This document shows, in pieces, positions 1 to 16,180 of a stretch of DNA of 64,000 bases. Source of the stretch: Climacium dendroides (taxonomy: Eukaryota > Streptophyta > Bryopsida > Hypnales > Climaciaceae); assembly GCA_950106755.1 (NCBI GenBank), contig OX467089.1:25835345-25899344 (forward strand), written 5' to 3'. The notes under the pieces were generated by a model that did no database searches, had not been told where the DNA came from, and saw nothing but the letters and a program-made list of their open reading frames with translations. A program made the position numbers and the translations under genes. Within the stretch, counting starts at the first letter, position 1, and each line of letters starts with the position of its first letter.

Positions 1-701
1 CAGTTAACCACCTTTACCTCCAATAGGAAATTCCTAAAAATTATCCAAGTTGCAAAAAAATCTCACTAAAAATTAAAGTAATTTGTTTTATATTAATAAG
101 GTGCTCCAATAAGTTTCAAGACATTCCAATAACTAAAAGTACCCAAATTGACGAGATTCTCCAAGTACTGGCAAAATTAATGATTATGATGGAATTTAAC
201 TAGCATTTTGGGAGCATACGAAATTGGAATGGGGTTAAAGTTAGGTCTCTTTTTACTCCCTCATATCTACTTAAGAACTTAGGCTAATTACTTTTTTTAG
301 AAAAATCAATCTCCAGAAGTTGGATTTTTATCCTTTGGAGGCGATAAATTAACACTAGTTTTCAATGAGTTTTTAGTGTAATTTTCAATGACTAAAAATG
401 GCCTTCTGAAGCCAATGGCACAATCCGTTTGTGATTTGGAGTTAATCTCTAAAAGTTAAAAATTGGTTCAATGTAAAAAGTTAAAATTGATAATTTGAGA
501 TTAAAATCCCAAATGATAAGATTTGGGTCAACTATTAGAATATGAATTATTGAGTGAAATAGTGGTTAAAGAAAAGAAATAGTTTGACTTTAGAAACTTT
601 TAAACTTGTATTAACTACTTAACTTTAAATAGTGGGTAAAAATACTAAACAACATCAAAACATGAAAAGTAATGAGGAATTTTGAAGGCGTGTTTGATCA
701 C
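1..701. other. AT-rich intergenic DNA
   Basis: No gene is recognisable. The sequence is AT-rich with runs of A and T, stop codons in all frames, and no conserved motif that I can name. It runs directly into an N gap. Confidence 0.6.
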
Positions 702-901
702 NNNNNNNNNNNNNNNNNNNNNNNNNNNNNNNNNNNNNNNNNNNNNNNNNNNNNNNNNNNNNNNNNNNNNNNNNNNNNNNNNNNNNNNNNNNNNNNNNNN
801 NNNNNNNNNNNNNNNNNNNNNNNNNNNNNNNNNNNNNNNNNNNNNNNNNNNNNNNNNNNNNNNNNNNNNNNNNNNNNNNNNNNNNNNNNNNNNNNNNNNN
901 N
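702..901. other. Assembly gap (200 N)
   Basis: Exactly 200 consecutive N characters. A round number such as this usually marks a scaffold join of unknown true length. Reading frames drawn across it are meaningless. Confidence 0.98.
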
Positions 902-1329
902 AGTTTCAAGTGATTTGTAATCTGTTCATAACTTGTTGTTGATTTTTCAACACTAGCATGGCACCATCTTATTGGCAATTTGTCACCATTGCCATTCCAA
1001 GTTGCAACTCATAACTTTCTTTCCTTTCAACTTGCTTCCTACACCCTTGGATCATGAAGATCAAAGGTTGTGATTGAAAAATGTACAGCAGGTTCTATTT
1101 GCAGAACCCCCTCCCTCCTGCTGCTCAGGAATTGAAATTTCAACTCCTGAAATTCCTGCACATATAACCTGTTCAATGCCTTTAACTTTGCATACACACA
1201 TTCCAGTCACCGGCCATTGGTGTTGCAAAACTTCAGTTAGACTCCGACTGAACAGGTCCCCTCCACAAATCCCAAAGCAACAGAAAGAAATATAATTAAG
1301 AAAACGAAAAGAGAAGAAATGCGCCACTG

Positions 1330-4590
<3,261 letters not shown>

Positions 4591-6730
4591 ATGTTCACAA
4601 TTAACCCACTTTTGCAATTCAACTGTGAGGCAGTTTTGAAACGGTAGAGAATTTTGGGGATGGTGTTAGGAATTGGAGCAGGGTGAATTTTTACCCTGTT
4701 ATGTAGGTCAGCAAATAGATGAGTTGGACTGGTTCTTGAGACCATACCTCATCTGATTTGTACATCCTCTTTAATGAATAGACAGACTATGCCGAATCCG
4801 GATTTGTATTTCACGAGTTTTTTTCTTTTGCATTCATGTTTTGGTGTCAATTTTGTTGCTGTCAGGTCGGTACTTAGTTGATTGGTCTATTGAAATTGCT
4901 AACCTCGAATTTTGTTCGTAATTTAGCATCATCAAATATTTTGGTTACGATTATGATTCCGTTTCGTCGCCCTAGCTTTGAGCTTTGTTTTGCCGCATCC
5001 ACCACTGAGTACCCGACTGTCCCAGTTCCGTTGTCATGGAAGTTATGAATTAGGATTTGCAAGTCACGCTAAGATGTCCAGTTCGAAGAGCGGGGGGGTT
5101 TCCAAAGTAGCAACAGCGTTTTCTTGGCAATTCAAATTGAGTGGTATTTGCTCGGATTGGTCGGTAGTTCACAAGCTGTTTAGTCAGGAAGGCCGACGAA
5201 GAGCAGGTACACCCCGCAAGGGAGAGGTTCGCGAGGTTGCAACTAAATAGAAAATGAACAAATCTGTTACATATTCAGTTCAGTTTTGTATTGCCAACCG
5301 AAACTGTGTGCAAGTCCTGTTTCCGTTTCTCTTTCGTGCTCTGATCTCTTCATTGTCCAGCCTGTGAGGCTTGGTTGTTTTGTGTTTTTATTTTATTTAA
5401 TGCAATGGCTCGTTCCATTGCATTAAAAAATGGTGTGTAGCTTACAAGAACGCGCAGGTTACGGGAGAAGATTGATAGGGTAAAGTTTTAACTGCTACGT
5501 ACTGCATTAGAGATTCATCTTAGCAGCTACAGAGACTACAATCCGTGTCGTGAAATGAAAGAGGTGACAAAAATGTCAACAACCCTTTGCGCACAATGCA
5601 CACAACTAAACTTACTTGAAGAGCGCATCAGGACAACATCAACCTTTTAGAATGTGAAATTCAATTACGGTTCCATATCTAAACAACAGGGAGTAATATT
5701 GAAACTGGCGTTGAAATCCAACTTCTAATATACTTCACTATTATTAATTTCATAATTCATTGAATCATTATAAATTCAATTCAGTAATAGCAAATTCAAT
5801 GTGGAATCAAATTAATACATAACATCTTCGTTTCATACTATTATGGATGGGGCTTGATATTGACAAATTTAATATTGTTTCAATCAACCCCTTTTTCTTT
5901 TTTACTTTTTTTTTTACAGAGTGCAAAGATGGCGATCATTTAAAATTTGGTGAAGCATTGTATTTCTACATTCATCCATCTTTTGGGAAAAAAAACATAC
6001 TTTTCAATCATATTCATGCACTCTTTCATCCAAATTTGGCAACTTCATCTACATTTTTAATGGGAACAGGAAAATTGTGGCAAAAAGAGATTACTTTTTT
6101 GTGGTGAAAAGTAGAAATTTATTTTGAAATGGTACAATTTGGCCTAAATCTTCCATAAATCTACAACTATATCTTTTTGTTTGAAAAATGACCTAAATCT
6201 TCCATAAATTGTTCACTTGCAATTTGTAAAGAAAATGGGGAGAACAAGGAGAATGATTGGCTCTTGCATTACATAATATTTTTTTCTCATTCCATTCAAT
6301 GATTATAAAGGTCAATTTAACTACCATTTTCTGTTCTTTTTAGAGATAATTATAGGGACAATTCTAAATGTCCAAGCAAATTTTGAGCCTCCTACCTTAC
6401 TATGTATTTTGATAATGAATAGAAACTCAAAACAAAGACATTGAAATTTAGTTATTTTATATGTGACAAAAAAATAGACCTTGATATCGCTAATTATATC
6501 ATGAAGATAAATTTGTTCAATTGTATCTTATTAGAACTTGATAACACTAATTATATTGTTAAGAGAAATTTGTTCAATTATATTTGTTTATTTAGATGTT
6601 GTTGACTTGTATATCCCCAATATCTATATTTTGAATAATGAACACAGTCTAAATAACTTTTCAATCATTCAAAGCCATGTTTGAAACTTCAAAATAACAT
6701 CCTTCAATTATGTCAAGTTTGATGAAACGC

Positions 6731-6781
6731 ACAAGTATGTAAAGTTTTAGGTAGGCTTTTGTTGAAACTTTACATACTTGT
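6731..6781. repeat. Small perfect hairpin
   Basis: Two perfect 17-bp inverted arms (6731-6747 and 6765-6781), beginning ACAAGTATGTAAAG, flank a 17-nt loop. It may be the remnant of a short terminal-inverted-repeat element. No coding content. Confidence 0.7.
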
Positions 6782-6805
6782 ACATTTGCTAAAGTATCTA
6801 AATAA

Positions 6806-6810
<5 letters not shown>

Positions 6811-6887
<77 letters not shown>
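6811..6887. repeat. TA dinucleotide microsatellite
   Basis: About 38 uninterrupted TA units. Reading frames through it give only Ile-Tyr repeats and are not genes. Confidence 0.97.
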
Positions 6888-6890
<3 letters not shown>

Positions 6891-9539
6891 AACCATCCAT
6901 TGGATTTTTTGTATATTCCTTGAAAGATACTTTGGATGATTAGCATCCATAATAATAATCTCATGAAAAAAATTCAAAACTATGAAGTCAATAGAACTTA
7001 TCAAATGTGAAAATTATTGAAGTTTGAAGTTTCTATAAATTGAAAATTTAGGAAATTATTTCTATTTTTATTTTATATACATTTTTGAATGGATGAAAAG
7101 TCATCAATTTTTTTTTCCAAAATAGAATTGCTACATTTGTATCAATGTTCATACATTTGGATGAATCAATGACTAACATTTCATTTACAATTTGTATATA
7201 TATTTGTGGATGTAAATAGTTTTATCACTCCAATCACACTAGTAGCATATATTACATTGCTTTATTCCATTTGTGAAGGGCTAAAATTAGTATCACATCC
7301 AAATCAATGTCACTACATAAACTAATTCAATTAATGTGAGATCCTTGCAAGCTATTTGGATCAATGATGGATGAATGTAGTCTAATTACTATGAATTTTT
7401 GGATTTAAAATATATGAAAATAGATTAATTTAGTTGAAATTGAATGGAATTTGGATGACAATCATACTATGTCATGTAGTGTGAAAATACAATAAATCAC
7501 ATTGGTGTGGATATGTTGTGAACTTCTCTATTAATGGGCTTAGCATAATTTGCATAAGTCTCAAATTAGTGCAAGTTGGTGTTATTATTGTGAATGCACT
7601 AATTAAGTCAATTTACATGCAATTCATTTATGTGTGAAAAATATTTCAATACCAAAAATTCAACCTTTTCTAATTTAAAATATTCTTGATTTGGTACATT
7701 CATGTCACACATACTAACATGATAAATTGAAGTAAAATTGAAATTGAATTGTTGCTTCATTGATTGAAACTTCGTTTAACTATTCTACAAAATAGATTGG
7801 AAAGGTTGAGATTGCCTTGAACTAATATGAACTAGAGTTCAATTCATATTAGTATTTATAGTCCAAGATCAATTAACTTGCTTGATGGAAGAAACAAAAA
7901 TTCATGCAATAATTCTTGTATGCCAAGAGAGCTTTCATTTTTTAATCATTTAAAGACAAATTACAACTAAAGGTTTCAATTAACTTACATTGAATAGTGT
8001 GTAAGGCAAGAACTTATTTTTGCTTTGGTTTTTTTGGACAAGCTTTTATAAATATGCTCGGCTTTGAGTGATTTTAATATTAAGAAGAAACACTTGTGCT
8101 AATGTAAAATAACCCTTTATTTGACCTTTGTCATCCCTTTTTTGGCTACACATGTTTAGCTTTATTGAATTCACATAAAGGAAAATCCAATAGAACAACA
8201 ATTTAGAGAAATTTCTACAAGTATTTTAGTCAACTCATTTTTTAAAATAAAAACAAAAAATATTATAAGTGGTCAAACAAGCATATTAATCACCATTGAC
8301 TTGAATGTTTTTTGCTAAATATATATTAAAGTTCACACAGATTGTGATGAAACTAATACAATATTAATACAAAATCATTTCTATCCATAGTGGATTTGTA
8401 ATTTTATACTAGTGTATGTTGTTGTCTTAAGAAGGGGACTATCATATATTCTCACTCCTTTAAATTTTTATGTGTCTCTCTAAATTCCCTACATGGTTAC
8501 AATAGCAATTGAAAAATAACCCTTCAAATTGTGCAATAATGAATGAATTTATCACTATGCTAATAGAACCCGCATGGTAGTGATCATCAAAGTCATAAAT
8601 GGGGAGTTTCAACCTTAATTCTAAACCAAGTTTTTATAATCCAAATCCTTCTATGATTTTTATTACTTTAAAATAAAGGAAGGTACAATAGAATCTAAGA
8701 ATAATTAATCGCATGTGGGCTCAAAGCAATTTTCAAACTATATACCTTAAATCAAACTAGTTACATCTTAATGCAACTTGGTCATGGAAACCAACCAATT
8801 GCCACAACTCATGTGATACTACACATGTTTCTTCAACCAATTCTTTACACAATACACTCAACATTTAAAAAGCCACTATTCAATCAATAATGCACACCTT
8901 CAATCAAATAGAAATTAAGTACTCAACATATTTACTTCTTAGAAAACCCAAACTTGAAAACAGCCACCTCCCTTAAACAAACACATGATCTCCCTTAAAT
9001 ACACTAAATCTACACTTACAAATCAAATACTACTACCATCTCATATTCAATTATTCAAAAAATTATTACAACAAATTAATAATTTATTATATTAATTATG
9101 CAATGTTGCAACTCTTATCACAACATGAAGAAGTATCATCCAATTATTTCATTTTGCATCTATGGTCATTGTACTTAAGTTGATAGTTAATGGACCCTAA
9201 GTATTCTTGTCTCTCATCTAAAGCTAGTGCAATAGACATGAATGAGCTAGTATTATCTAAATATAAAGTCTTCTTCCTAACGGAGATATGTATTTTTAAT
9301 TCACTTCATCAAACCCACAAGGCCAGTCGTGCAACCCAAAATGAACCGTGACGTAATTACTGCAATCTAACATAGTTTGGACTTTGGAGTTATTTCCTCC
9401 CCCTCTCTTTCTCTCTCCCAAATGCCACTTGCCACCAGACAAAAAATAAACAAGCACTTACACTACAAGAGACTTTGTTTGTATAATATGGGCTCGCTTT
9501 TCTAGTAAAACCCTATTCAAGCTTCCTCATATGTAGCTT

Positions 9540-10123
9540 TTGTCAATGCAAAGTCACTTTGCCTTTGAAGCAAGAAAAAGAAAGAAAGAGAAAGAAAAAA
9601 AAAATCCCTGGTTCATTCGTTGCCGCAGTTGGGTTGGTGCTCCATCCAAAAGCAAAATCAGTTGTCCACTCTTCCCTTCATCACCGTTCCTTTTCACGGC
9701 ACGCAACACACGCCTTCTGTCTTGCAACAAGAATCCCCAAAACGAAGTTCACCTCCACAGCTCAAAGCGATCTCGCCTTCTCCATTCAATCGAAATCCAC
9801 AGAAGCTCAACCTGCAAATTTCGTGCAGAAACTTTCGTATTTCGTTCCCCAACTCCAACGTTGGAGATTCTTACACTCAATCCTCTTCATTGACACGCGC
9901 TCGCTTGCTACACTACCATTGTCCCAAACCTTGTGACAGTGAAAAAATTGAGGGGACGGGGGGTGGCAAGAGTAAACTAAGAAGTTTGAGTGAGTTTTGA
10001 GTGTCGTCACTGAAATTGGTCACTGAAATCGACTAGTGTATGTACTGTACATACGGTTCTTATTGCCACCTTTGTAGTAGTTGCTGAAGGATCTTTGTTA
10101 GCCCTGGGTTTGTGGCGAAAGGA
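9540..10123 (+). promoter_or_regulatory. 5' leader region of the permease gene
   Basis: The composition changes to C/T-rich transcribed-looking sequence from about 9600, upstream of the proposed permease start. It may be 5' UTR, or hold an extra upstream exon: the frame starting near 9620 is Ser/Pro/Arg-rich, as transit peptides are. A near-palindrome with two GTAC cores (SBP-type sites) lies near 10036. Confidence 0.35.
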
Positions 10124-13100
10124 ATGCCATTATGGTCCGGGAATGGTATGGCAGTTCGTGGCGGAGGAGCCTGTATTTTCAGGTCATGTGTTTCACTGGG
10201 TGCAAGTAGCTGCCATCGGAAGAGGAGAGTCGACTTGGGGCTCGCCTTGCATCGTCCTGGGGTGGTTCAATCTGCACAGGTAACACCAAGGAATTTGGAA
10301 TTTGGAATTTCGTGTGCTTGTTCGTTACACTTGCACAAAATATCACCATTTTGGACGAAAACCAGCTGAAGATTTGGGGTAGAGGTATAAAAAAGGCTGC
10401 CATGAACCATAAAGTACATGTTGACCATACATGTGAACTTTGGTTTGCATTAAGTGTGTCAGCACTTAATCTATTGACCATTTAGTTTTTTTGCAATTGA
10501 TTTAAAACGCATCACAGAAAAAATGTGCAAAAGTTGAGATGACCCAAGTATCTAGATTGTTGTGTAGGCAAAGGCTCAAAGTTCACCTGTATAGGGAATG
10601 GAACCTCTTTCTAGAATGGAGACTTTACATCAACAATCTAGATCTAAATCCTGTACAGTGAGTAAGCATTGAGTTTTGGCATAAAATGTTGTGTCGGTTT
10701 TAGGTCTTACACTAATAAGTTCCCGAAATTTTGCATCGGGTGTTCAAGTAATGTGTTGTCTGGTGCGTTGGAATCCTCTTTGATTTGGGGTTACCATAAC
10801 TCTCTCCCATGTGCATTGACAGACATGGAGTGCAGCGACGACATTCCAGTTTTCAGGTGGCAGGTCATCGTCGAATTGGAGAGCAATGGCGGAGGAGCAA
10901 GAGCAAGTTGAGCAGGACGGAGCAATTTCCAATGCGGAGACGGAATTGTTCGATGCAAATAAAGCTTCTTCGGTGGTGGTGGCGACAGGGTCGATATTCG
11001 GGGCCGTGGCTTTGATCACAGGCACCAGCGTTGGCGCAGGAATTTTGGCTCTTCCGGCCATCACAGCTCCCATTGTAAGGCTTGCCTCGTAACCCTAATC
11101 TCAGAGAAGTAGAGAATTCTCTGAGCGGCACTTTCAGCCTTTCAATGAACATGTAGGAGTTTGCTTTCATGGAGAAATCAGTTTGGGTTTCAAAAGAGAC
11201 GAACTCTCTGGAAATCAAATTATTCTCGCACTCAATGTATTGGATGATTTCTTATGCAATCATCCAGACACTGGGAGGTCATGTAAACCACTATTCAAGG
11301 GACAGTTGGGAGCCTCATTTCCATTCCCATTCAAATATGAGTGCCATTAGCCAAGTCATGATTTCTTACACTCAATGGTTGCCTATCGGAGGCCAACCAA
11401 GTGTTCCTTGAAAGAGATGAGTTGCTGTTGCTTACAGGGGTTCAGTCGATCAGATCTCTAACAATTTCACCATCCTCCACCATAAGGATCGTCTGAATCT
11501 TGTCGAGCACAAACTCGAAACCCTAAAATGTCCACAGCTACTGAAGGGACAGTAGGAAGCCCCATCCCCATTCCCATTTTAAATCAGTGGCCACATTCGA
11601 GTCATGATTTCTCTCACCCAATGCTTGCTAATTGAAGCCAAACCTAATGTTGCTCGGACGAGATGAGCAGTTGTTGGTTCAGTCAATCAGGTGTCTCACA
11701 AGTTTAGGATCGTGTTGTGCACAAACTCGAAATCCTAATTCCTAAAATGTGGACCATTATTATAGGGACAGTGGAGAGCTCCATTTCCATTCTCAGTGAG
11801 CGAAGCGAAGTCATGATTTCTTACACCCAATGCTTGCTAATTGAGCCCAAACCAAGTGTTGCTCGAAAGACATGAACAGTTGTAGGTAACAGGGGTTCAG
11901 TCAATCAGCTCTCTCACAAGATTACTATCTCTCACAAGTTCAGGACCGTGTTGTGCCCAAACTCGAAACCCTAAACCCTAAACCCTGAACCCCTCCAAAT
12001 CACGGGTTGTTGTCCCCTGTCGGGACTTCGGGACCGTAATGTGCACTAATTCGAAACCTTAAACCCTAAAATGTTGTCCCATTCGGGTTTGTTCTTGCTC
12101 CCTGTCAGGGTTTCATCCCCACGGCCACCACGATGTGCATTTCCTGGGCGTTTCTACTCTTGGAAGCCCTCCTCCTCGCCGAAGTGAACGTGGCGCTGAT
12201 GCGGAGACGAGAGAATTCCGAGAAGGAGCTCAACCCCTCTCACTCGCAGGTGCTGTCACTGAGGACCATGGCGGAGGAGACCATGGGCCCCGTGGGCGCG
12301 TGGGTGACCACCTTGATCTACCTCATGCTGTCCTACACGCTGCTGGTGGCCTACATCTCCAAGTCCGGGGAGGTGCTGGCGTTGCTGATGGAGGCGCCCC
12401 AGTGGAGAGCAGCTGCGGATGTGGTGTTTACGTTGGGCTTGGGGGGGCTGCTCTGTGGAGGGGGAGCCAAGTTGGCGGACAATGTCAACCAAGTGCTCAC
12501 CGTTCTGCTGCTGGGTGAGAACTTGTCATGGATGGATTTCTCTGAATGTTTCTCAACTCTTAAAACTGACTAAGCTTAGATGATGTGAAAGTAGAGCTTA
12601 ATTATGAGGATTAACATTGTGAGCTGCAGGCGTGCACTACCAAGAGCAGGTGATATTTTCAACACTCTTTTTGACACCTTTTCTGATCCCTCCATGAACT
12701 TTTAATGAAGGGAAGATAATACACGTATTAGTTGTGTGCTCGATAGTGTGTTTTTGTTTATATCCCAATTTTAGAAGCATGCATCCAATGGGATGGAATC
12801 AATTGTTCAAGTGTTTGGCTTCAGACAAAGAGCAGCCAATAGCTAGACGCATTTTAGCAACCATTGAGGCGCTAAATGCCTTTCAGTCCTTGTTCAGGCT
12901 CTGAGTTATAATATTTCAAGTTTACAGCTTGTTGCTTTAATTCATGCAACGTAAAATAGAATTGACATGGCAAGGGACTTGTTATGAAGTCCCTGTTCGG
13001 AGTCCAACTATTATAATGCTTTGATGGGCACCACGAGGAGCAGTCCAAAAAAGAGGGTATGCCGGTAGGCGTACCCAGCGCACGATATTCTTTAGTAAAA

Positions 13101-16100
13101 GGCGAAAGAAGAGTTCGCTATGCACTGAGCACCCGGTTTCAACTTGTACTCTAAGAATTTACAGAATTTATACATGTGAATAGTAATGCATATGGGTTTA
13201 AGGATGTGGATTCTCCAGTTTGTCGGGTCCACTGCTTTCGAAGCAAACGACAAAGTTTAGTTCCTCGGTGATTGCAGAAATCAGATCCCAGTAAGCTTCT
13301 TAGTTCGGGGTTGCTTATAAAATTGTGCCTGGGTCGAGATGCCTTGCAGGATTGTTTCTGTTAATCGTGTTTGGGGGAGCAAAAATGGCGGACTGGACAG
13401 GCCTCGAGCATGCAGACTGGATGCATACTCCACAAACTCTACCAATCATCTTCCTAGCGCTTGTGTACCATGATCTCACTCCAGGTAAAATGTCTAATTG
13501 TTGTCCAGGCATACCTCATGGCAACACAAAAGCACATCGCTTATTAAATGTTCTGCCAACGATCATGTCTTGGAGGAGCTAAGTGTCAAAGTAGAGGATT
13601 CGATTTGCGTCACTTTTATGAAATTCAGCACTTTTGGTAGGAGTGTGACTTTGGGGGAGATGCATAGAGTTGTGTAGAGATCTTTCCATAACAAGACCCA
13701 AACCTGTTGAGATCAAGTTTTTATCAGTATGTGTGCAATTTCAAAATGGGAGGTTGTAGATCACTATTGGAGGGACGGTAATGGATAACCCCATTTACCT
13801 TCAAAGAGGTGTGACCAAGACATTTAGTCAAGTTGTGCTTACCCATTTGCTAATAACTTCAACCAATTGTAAGAATAGATGAGTTATTTGCAACAAGGGG
13901 TCAAGATAGGACACAGGATCAGGTCCCTAATGGGCTAACGGTTATTGTATCCTTTCCCCTAACTGAAATGTTGCAGATCTTACGGGTTTTTTTTGTCCAT
14001 AGCAGTCCAAGTATCTGTTCGTGCCATATTTTCCATCTTGGAGTTTTCACCTGGAATTACATTACAGTGGTCTGCGCGCAGTTGGGGGGCGACATTGGTC
14101 GAATCCGGATAAGCATATTATTGGGCAGTTTCGTGCCTCTTGTAATGTTTCTAAGTTGGGATGCTGTGGCCTTGTGCATCACCCCTATACTTGGAGCAAA
14201 AGATCCTATTGATGTTTTCATGAGGTTCGTCACTCGACTCTCGCTTAGTTCCGAACACTTATCTAGCTTTTTCGTTTTATTCTTATTACAACTGCAGACA
14301 TTCTCATGGACTCTTCAGAACTATCGCATGGGTCAGTTGTTACAAAAACTTGGGTGTCTCTCATGAAGACTAGAGTAGCAACAAGTGTCATAGTGACACC
14401 ATTACCTTCTTTCGTTAACTTCATATTGTTTTCTCCAAGTGCATTTCAACTCCGGAGAGCCCAAGCTATAACTATATAAATTCCACTTTGGGAGCTATTA
14501 GTTGATTCGAATATCTTTTAAACCATATTTCTATCATTCGAAAATGTAGTCTATGAATTCATCTTTCTTTTCGTACATTTTTAATTTGTTATCTTACTTG
14601 CAACTTCCAAAATGATTTATTTGAACTTTTATAGATATGGACGTGGTCAAATACTGATCGTTTCATGATGATATCATCCAGAGTAGGTGGTCCAGGGCCT
14701 GTGTTTATTGTGGAAGCATTTGCTCTCCTAGCAGTGGCAACATCCTCCATCGGCACAGTACTCGGGTTGCAAGAGTTTTTCCTGGAACAATGGGGCGAGG
14801 CACAAGGTTCTCAACACTTCTACATGCTTGCCGTGGATTTCGTCAGACCCTTGCGGAACTCTATCTTTTAAGTTTAGGATTTCAATTTAGTGGTGGAGCA
14901 AGAACTTATGCAGTCTATGTGGACAATTTCACCAGGTATGATGACACTGAAGAAGCTGTCAATCCAAGGCCAAGCACCACGACCAGTATTTGAGTGGTTG
15001 CACAGTAACGGTCCTCGTGCAATCACGTCGCTACTTGTGTTGGCACCTCCTCTGGTGGCTTCATCACTTGTCTCAGACGCTTTCTTTTCAGCATCCGACC
15101 TGGCGGTAAGTCATTCCTTCCGAACCCTAATTTTTTATTAGAGCCTTGCTTCCATTGTTCTCAACATTCACCGCGCTGAGTACTCCATTCATCAGCTAGT
15201 TGCTTCTTTCAGGTAGAGTATACTCTTTCCGTCACTTTCATCATTTAACCAATGTGTATGAGTTTCATTGGGAGATCAACGTAGCAGCTGTGGGGGGATC
15301 ACGTTGGGTATTACAAGAGTCAAACTCTCATGAGAGCAATTTGTTTTCTCACTGAATGCATCATGATTTCTTATGCAATCATTCAAAGTGAGAGGTTGTA
15401 GATCGCTGTTAAAGAGATGGACAATCCTATTTTGACTCAGATTAGTCTCCATCATCCAATTTAGCCATGTTATGTTAACGCCCAATCGTTTGCTAATTGG
15501 AGACCAAGCAAGCGTTGATTGAACGGGATGAGCTGATGTTGGTCACTGGGGTCAATCAATAGGAGACAGGTTTCTACCGGTTTTAGTATCCTCTGCCTAA
15601 CTCAGAGGCTGCCCAATGAATCTCATCACCCTGCCTGCCAGTTCGTTTCGTACATAGCATAAATAACTCAAACCAATAATGCCTAAATTTCGAAGCCCCA
15701 TGTGGCATGTTGCCAATGGCTGAAAGTGTCATTATATCCTATGTGGCATCTTACGATAGGATTTTTTTGTCACTGACTCTAACAGGTCTACGGATCTTGT
15801 GAGCTTGTACACTGTGAAATCAGGGTGCATACGGAATGACGAGTTTGTATGGTGTCATCCCACCAATCATGGCTTGGGGTTTACAAAATTCCAGCCTCAG
15901 CAGTCCTGAAACCAAATCAGAGCATACAAATTCTCGAATCTTGTCTCTACTCGGGGACAGGATCACACTTGCAACAGTTGGGGCATGCGCAATGGCAGTG
16001 ATCGTGGGCCAAGTGATGATAGATGCGCCTCAATTCTCTTCCACTTCAGCCGCTGTGGTGGCCAATGTAGACCAGGAGAATCAGTCCCCCACAAGCAAGG

Positions 16101-16138
16101 CATTTTCGCAGCCTTTCACGACACTTTCAGCACCTTGA
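10124..16138 (+). CDS. Tyrosine-specific permease-like aromatic amino acid transporter (8 exons, HAAAP family)
   Basis: A predicted multi-pass membrane carrier of the hydroxy/aromatic amino acid permease family, related to bacterial TyrP/Mtr; plant members are usually predicted plastid proteins. My exon model is 10124-10279, 10823-11074, 12109-12514, 13350-13484, 14068-14224, 14682-14806, 14891-15105 and 15824-16138. All junctions are GT-AG and all phases join, giving about 586 residues. TM1 (about 104-130) carries the family motif GTSVGAGILALP. Later hydrophobic blocks include WAFLLLEALLLAEVNVAL, LIYLMLSYTLLVAYISKSGE, VDNVNQ-like DNVNQVLTVLLLG, LLGSFVPLVMFLSWDAVAL and LYGVIPPIMAWG. The N-terminus is Arg/Ser/Ala-rich and transit-peptide-like. 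Exon 1 is the least certain; an internal ATG at 10148 has better context, and 10886 is a fallback start. Exons 2-8 are strongly supported by family-like sequence. Confidence 0.88.
11160..12080 (+). repeat. Tandem and dispersed intronic repeat (permease intron 2)
   Basis: The second intron holds at least three related copies (about 11160-11460, 11530-11720 and 11752-11945) of a roughly 200-300-bp unit. Landmarks in order are GATGATTTCTTATGCAATC, a GGGACAGT block, CCATTTCCATTC, AAGTCATGATTTCTTACAC, a TTGCTAATTGAAGCC block, GAGATGAG and GGTTCAGTCAATCAG. Each copy ends near an ACAAACTCGAAACCCTAAA segment. Other copies lie in introns at 13.7, 15.3 and 47.5 kb. Confidence 0.8.
11966..11989. repeat. 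Short telomere-like CCCTAAA tract
   Basis: Three successive AAACCCT units, matching the plant telomere repeat, followed by a degenerate one. Single AAACCCTAA telo-boxes also occur near 11518 and 12060, as part of the intronic repeat. Confidence 0.7.
13725..13935 (+). repeat. Intronic repeat copy (permease intron 4)
   Basis: A diverged copy of the intron 2 repeat, recognisable from GGTTGTAGATCACTATTGGA, an AGGGACGGTAATGG block, the TTGCTAATAACTTCAACCAA block, AGATGAGTTATTTGC and GGGGTCAAGATAGG. Same orientation as the gene. Confidence 0.65.
15262..15570 (+). repeat. Intronic repeat copy (permease intron 7)
   Basis: A long copy of the intronic repeat. It starts TTTCATTGGGAGATCAACGT, contains TGATTTCTTATGCAATCATT, GTTTGCTAATTGGAGACCAA and GGGATGAGCTGATG, and ends near GGTCAATCAATAGG. 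It aligns best with the copy in the BZR1 intron at 47.5 kb. Confidence 0.8.
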
Positions 16139-16180
16139 GGTTGAATTCTTTTCAAACATTGGAAGCTCTCGATATGTCAC

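Larger units (their letters stand above)
4591..9539. other. HSP90 3' flank and AT-rich intergenic desert
   Basis: The first roughly 200 bases are probably the HSP90 3' UTR. The rest is AT-rich with no recognisable gene. A 90-codon frame at 4978-5250 has no family resemblance. A hairpin and a TA microsatellite are listed separately. Confidence 0.5.

Noticed and set aside
4978..5250. 90-codon frame downstream of HSP90
   Set aside because: No homology that I recognise, no leader or splice context, and it overlaps probable 3' flank.
6661..7004. Several frames rich in Ile-Tyr
   Set aside because: They are translations of the TA microsatellite.
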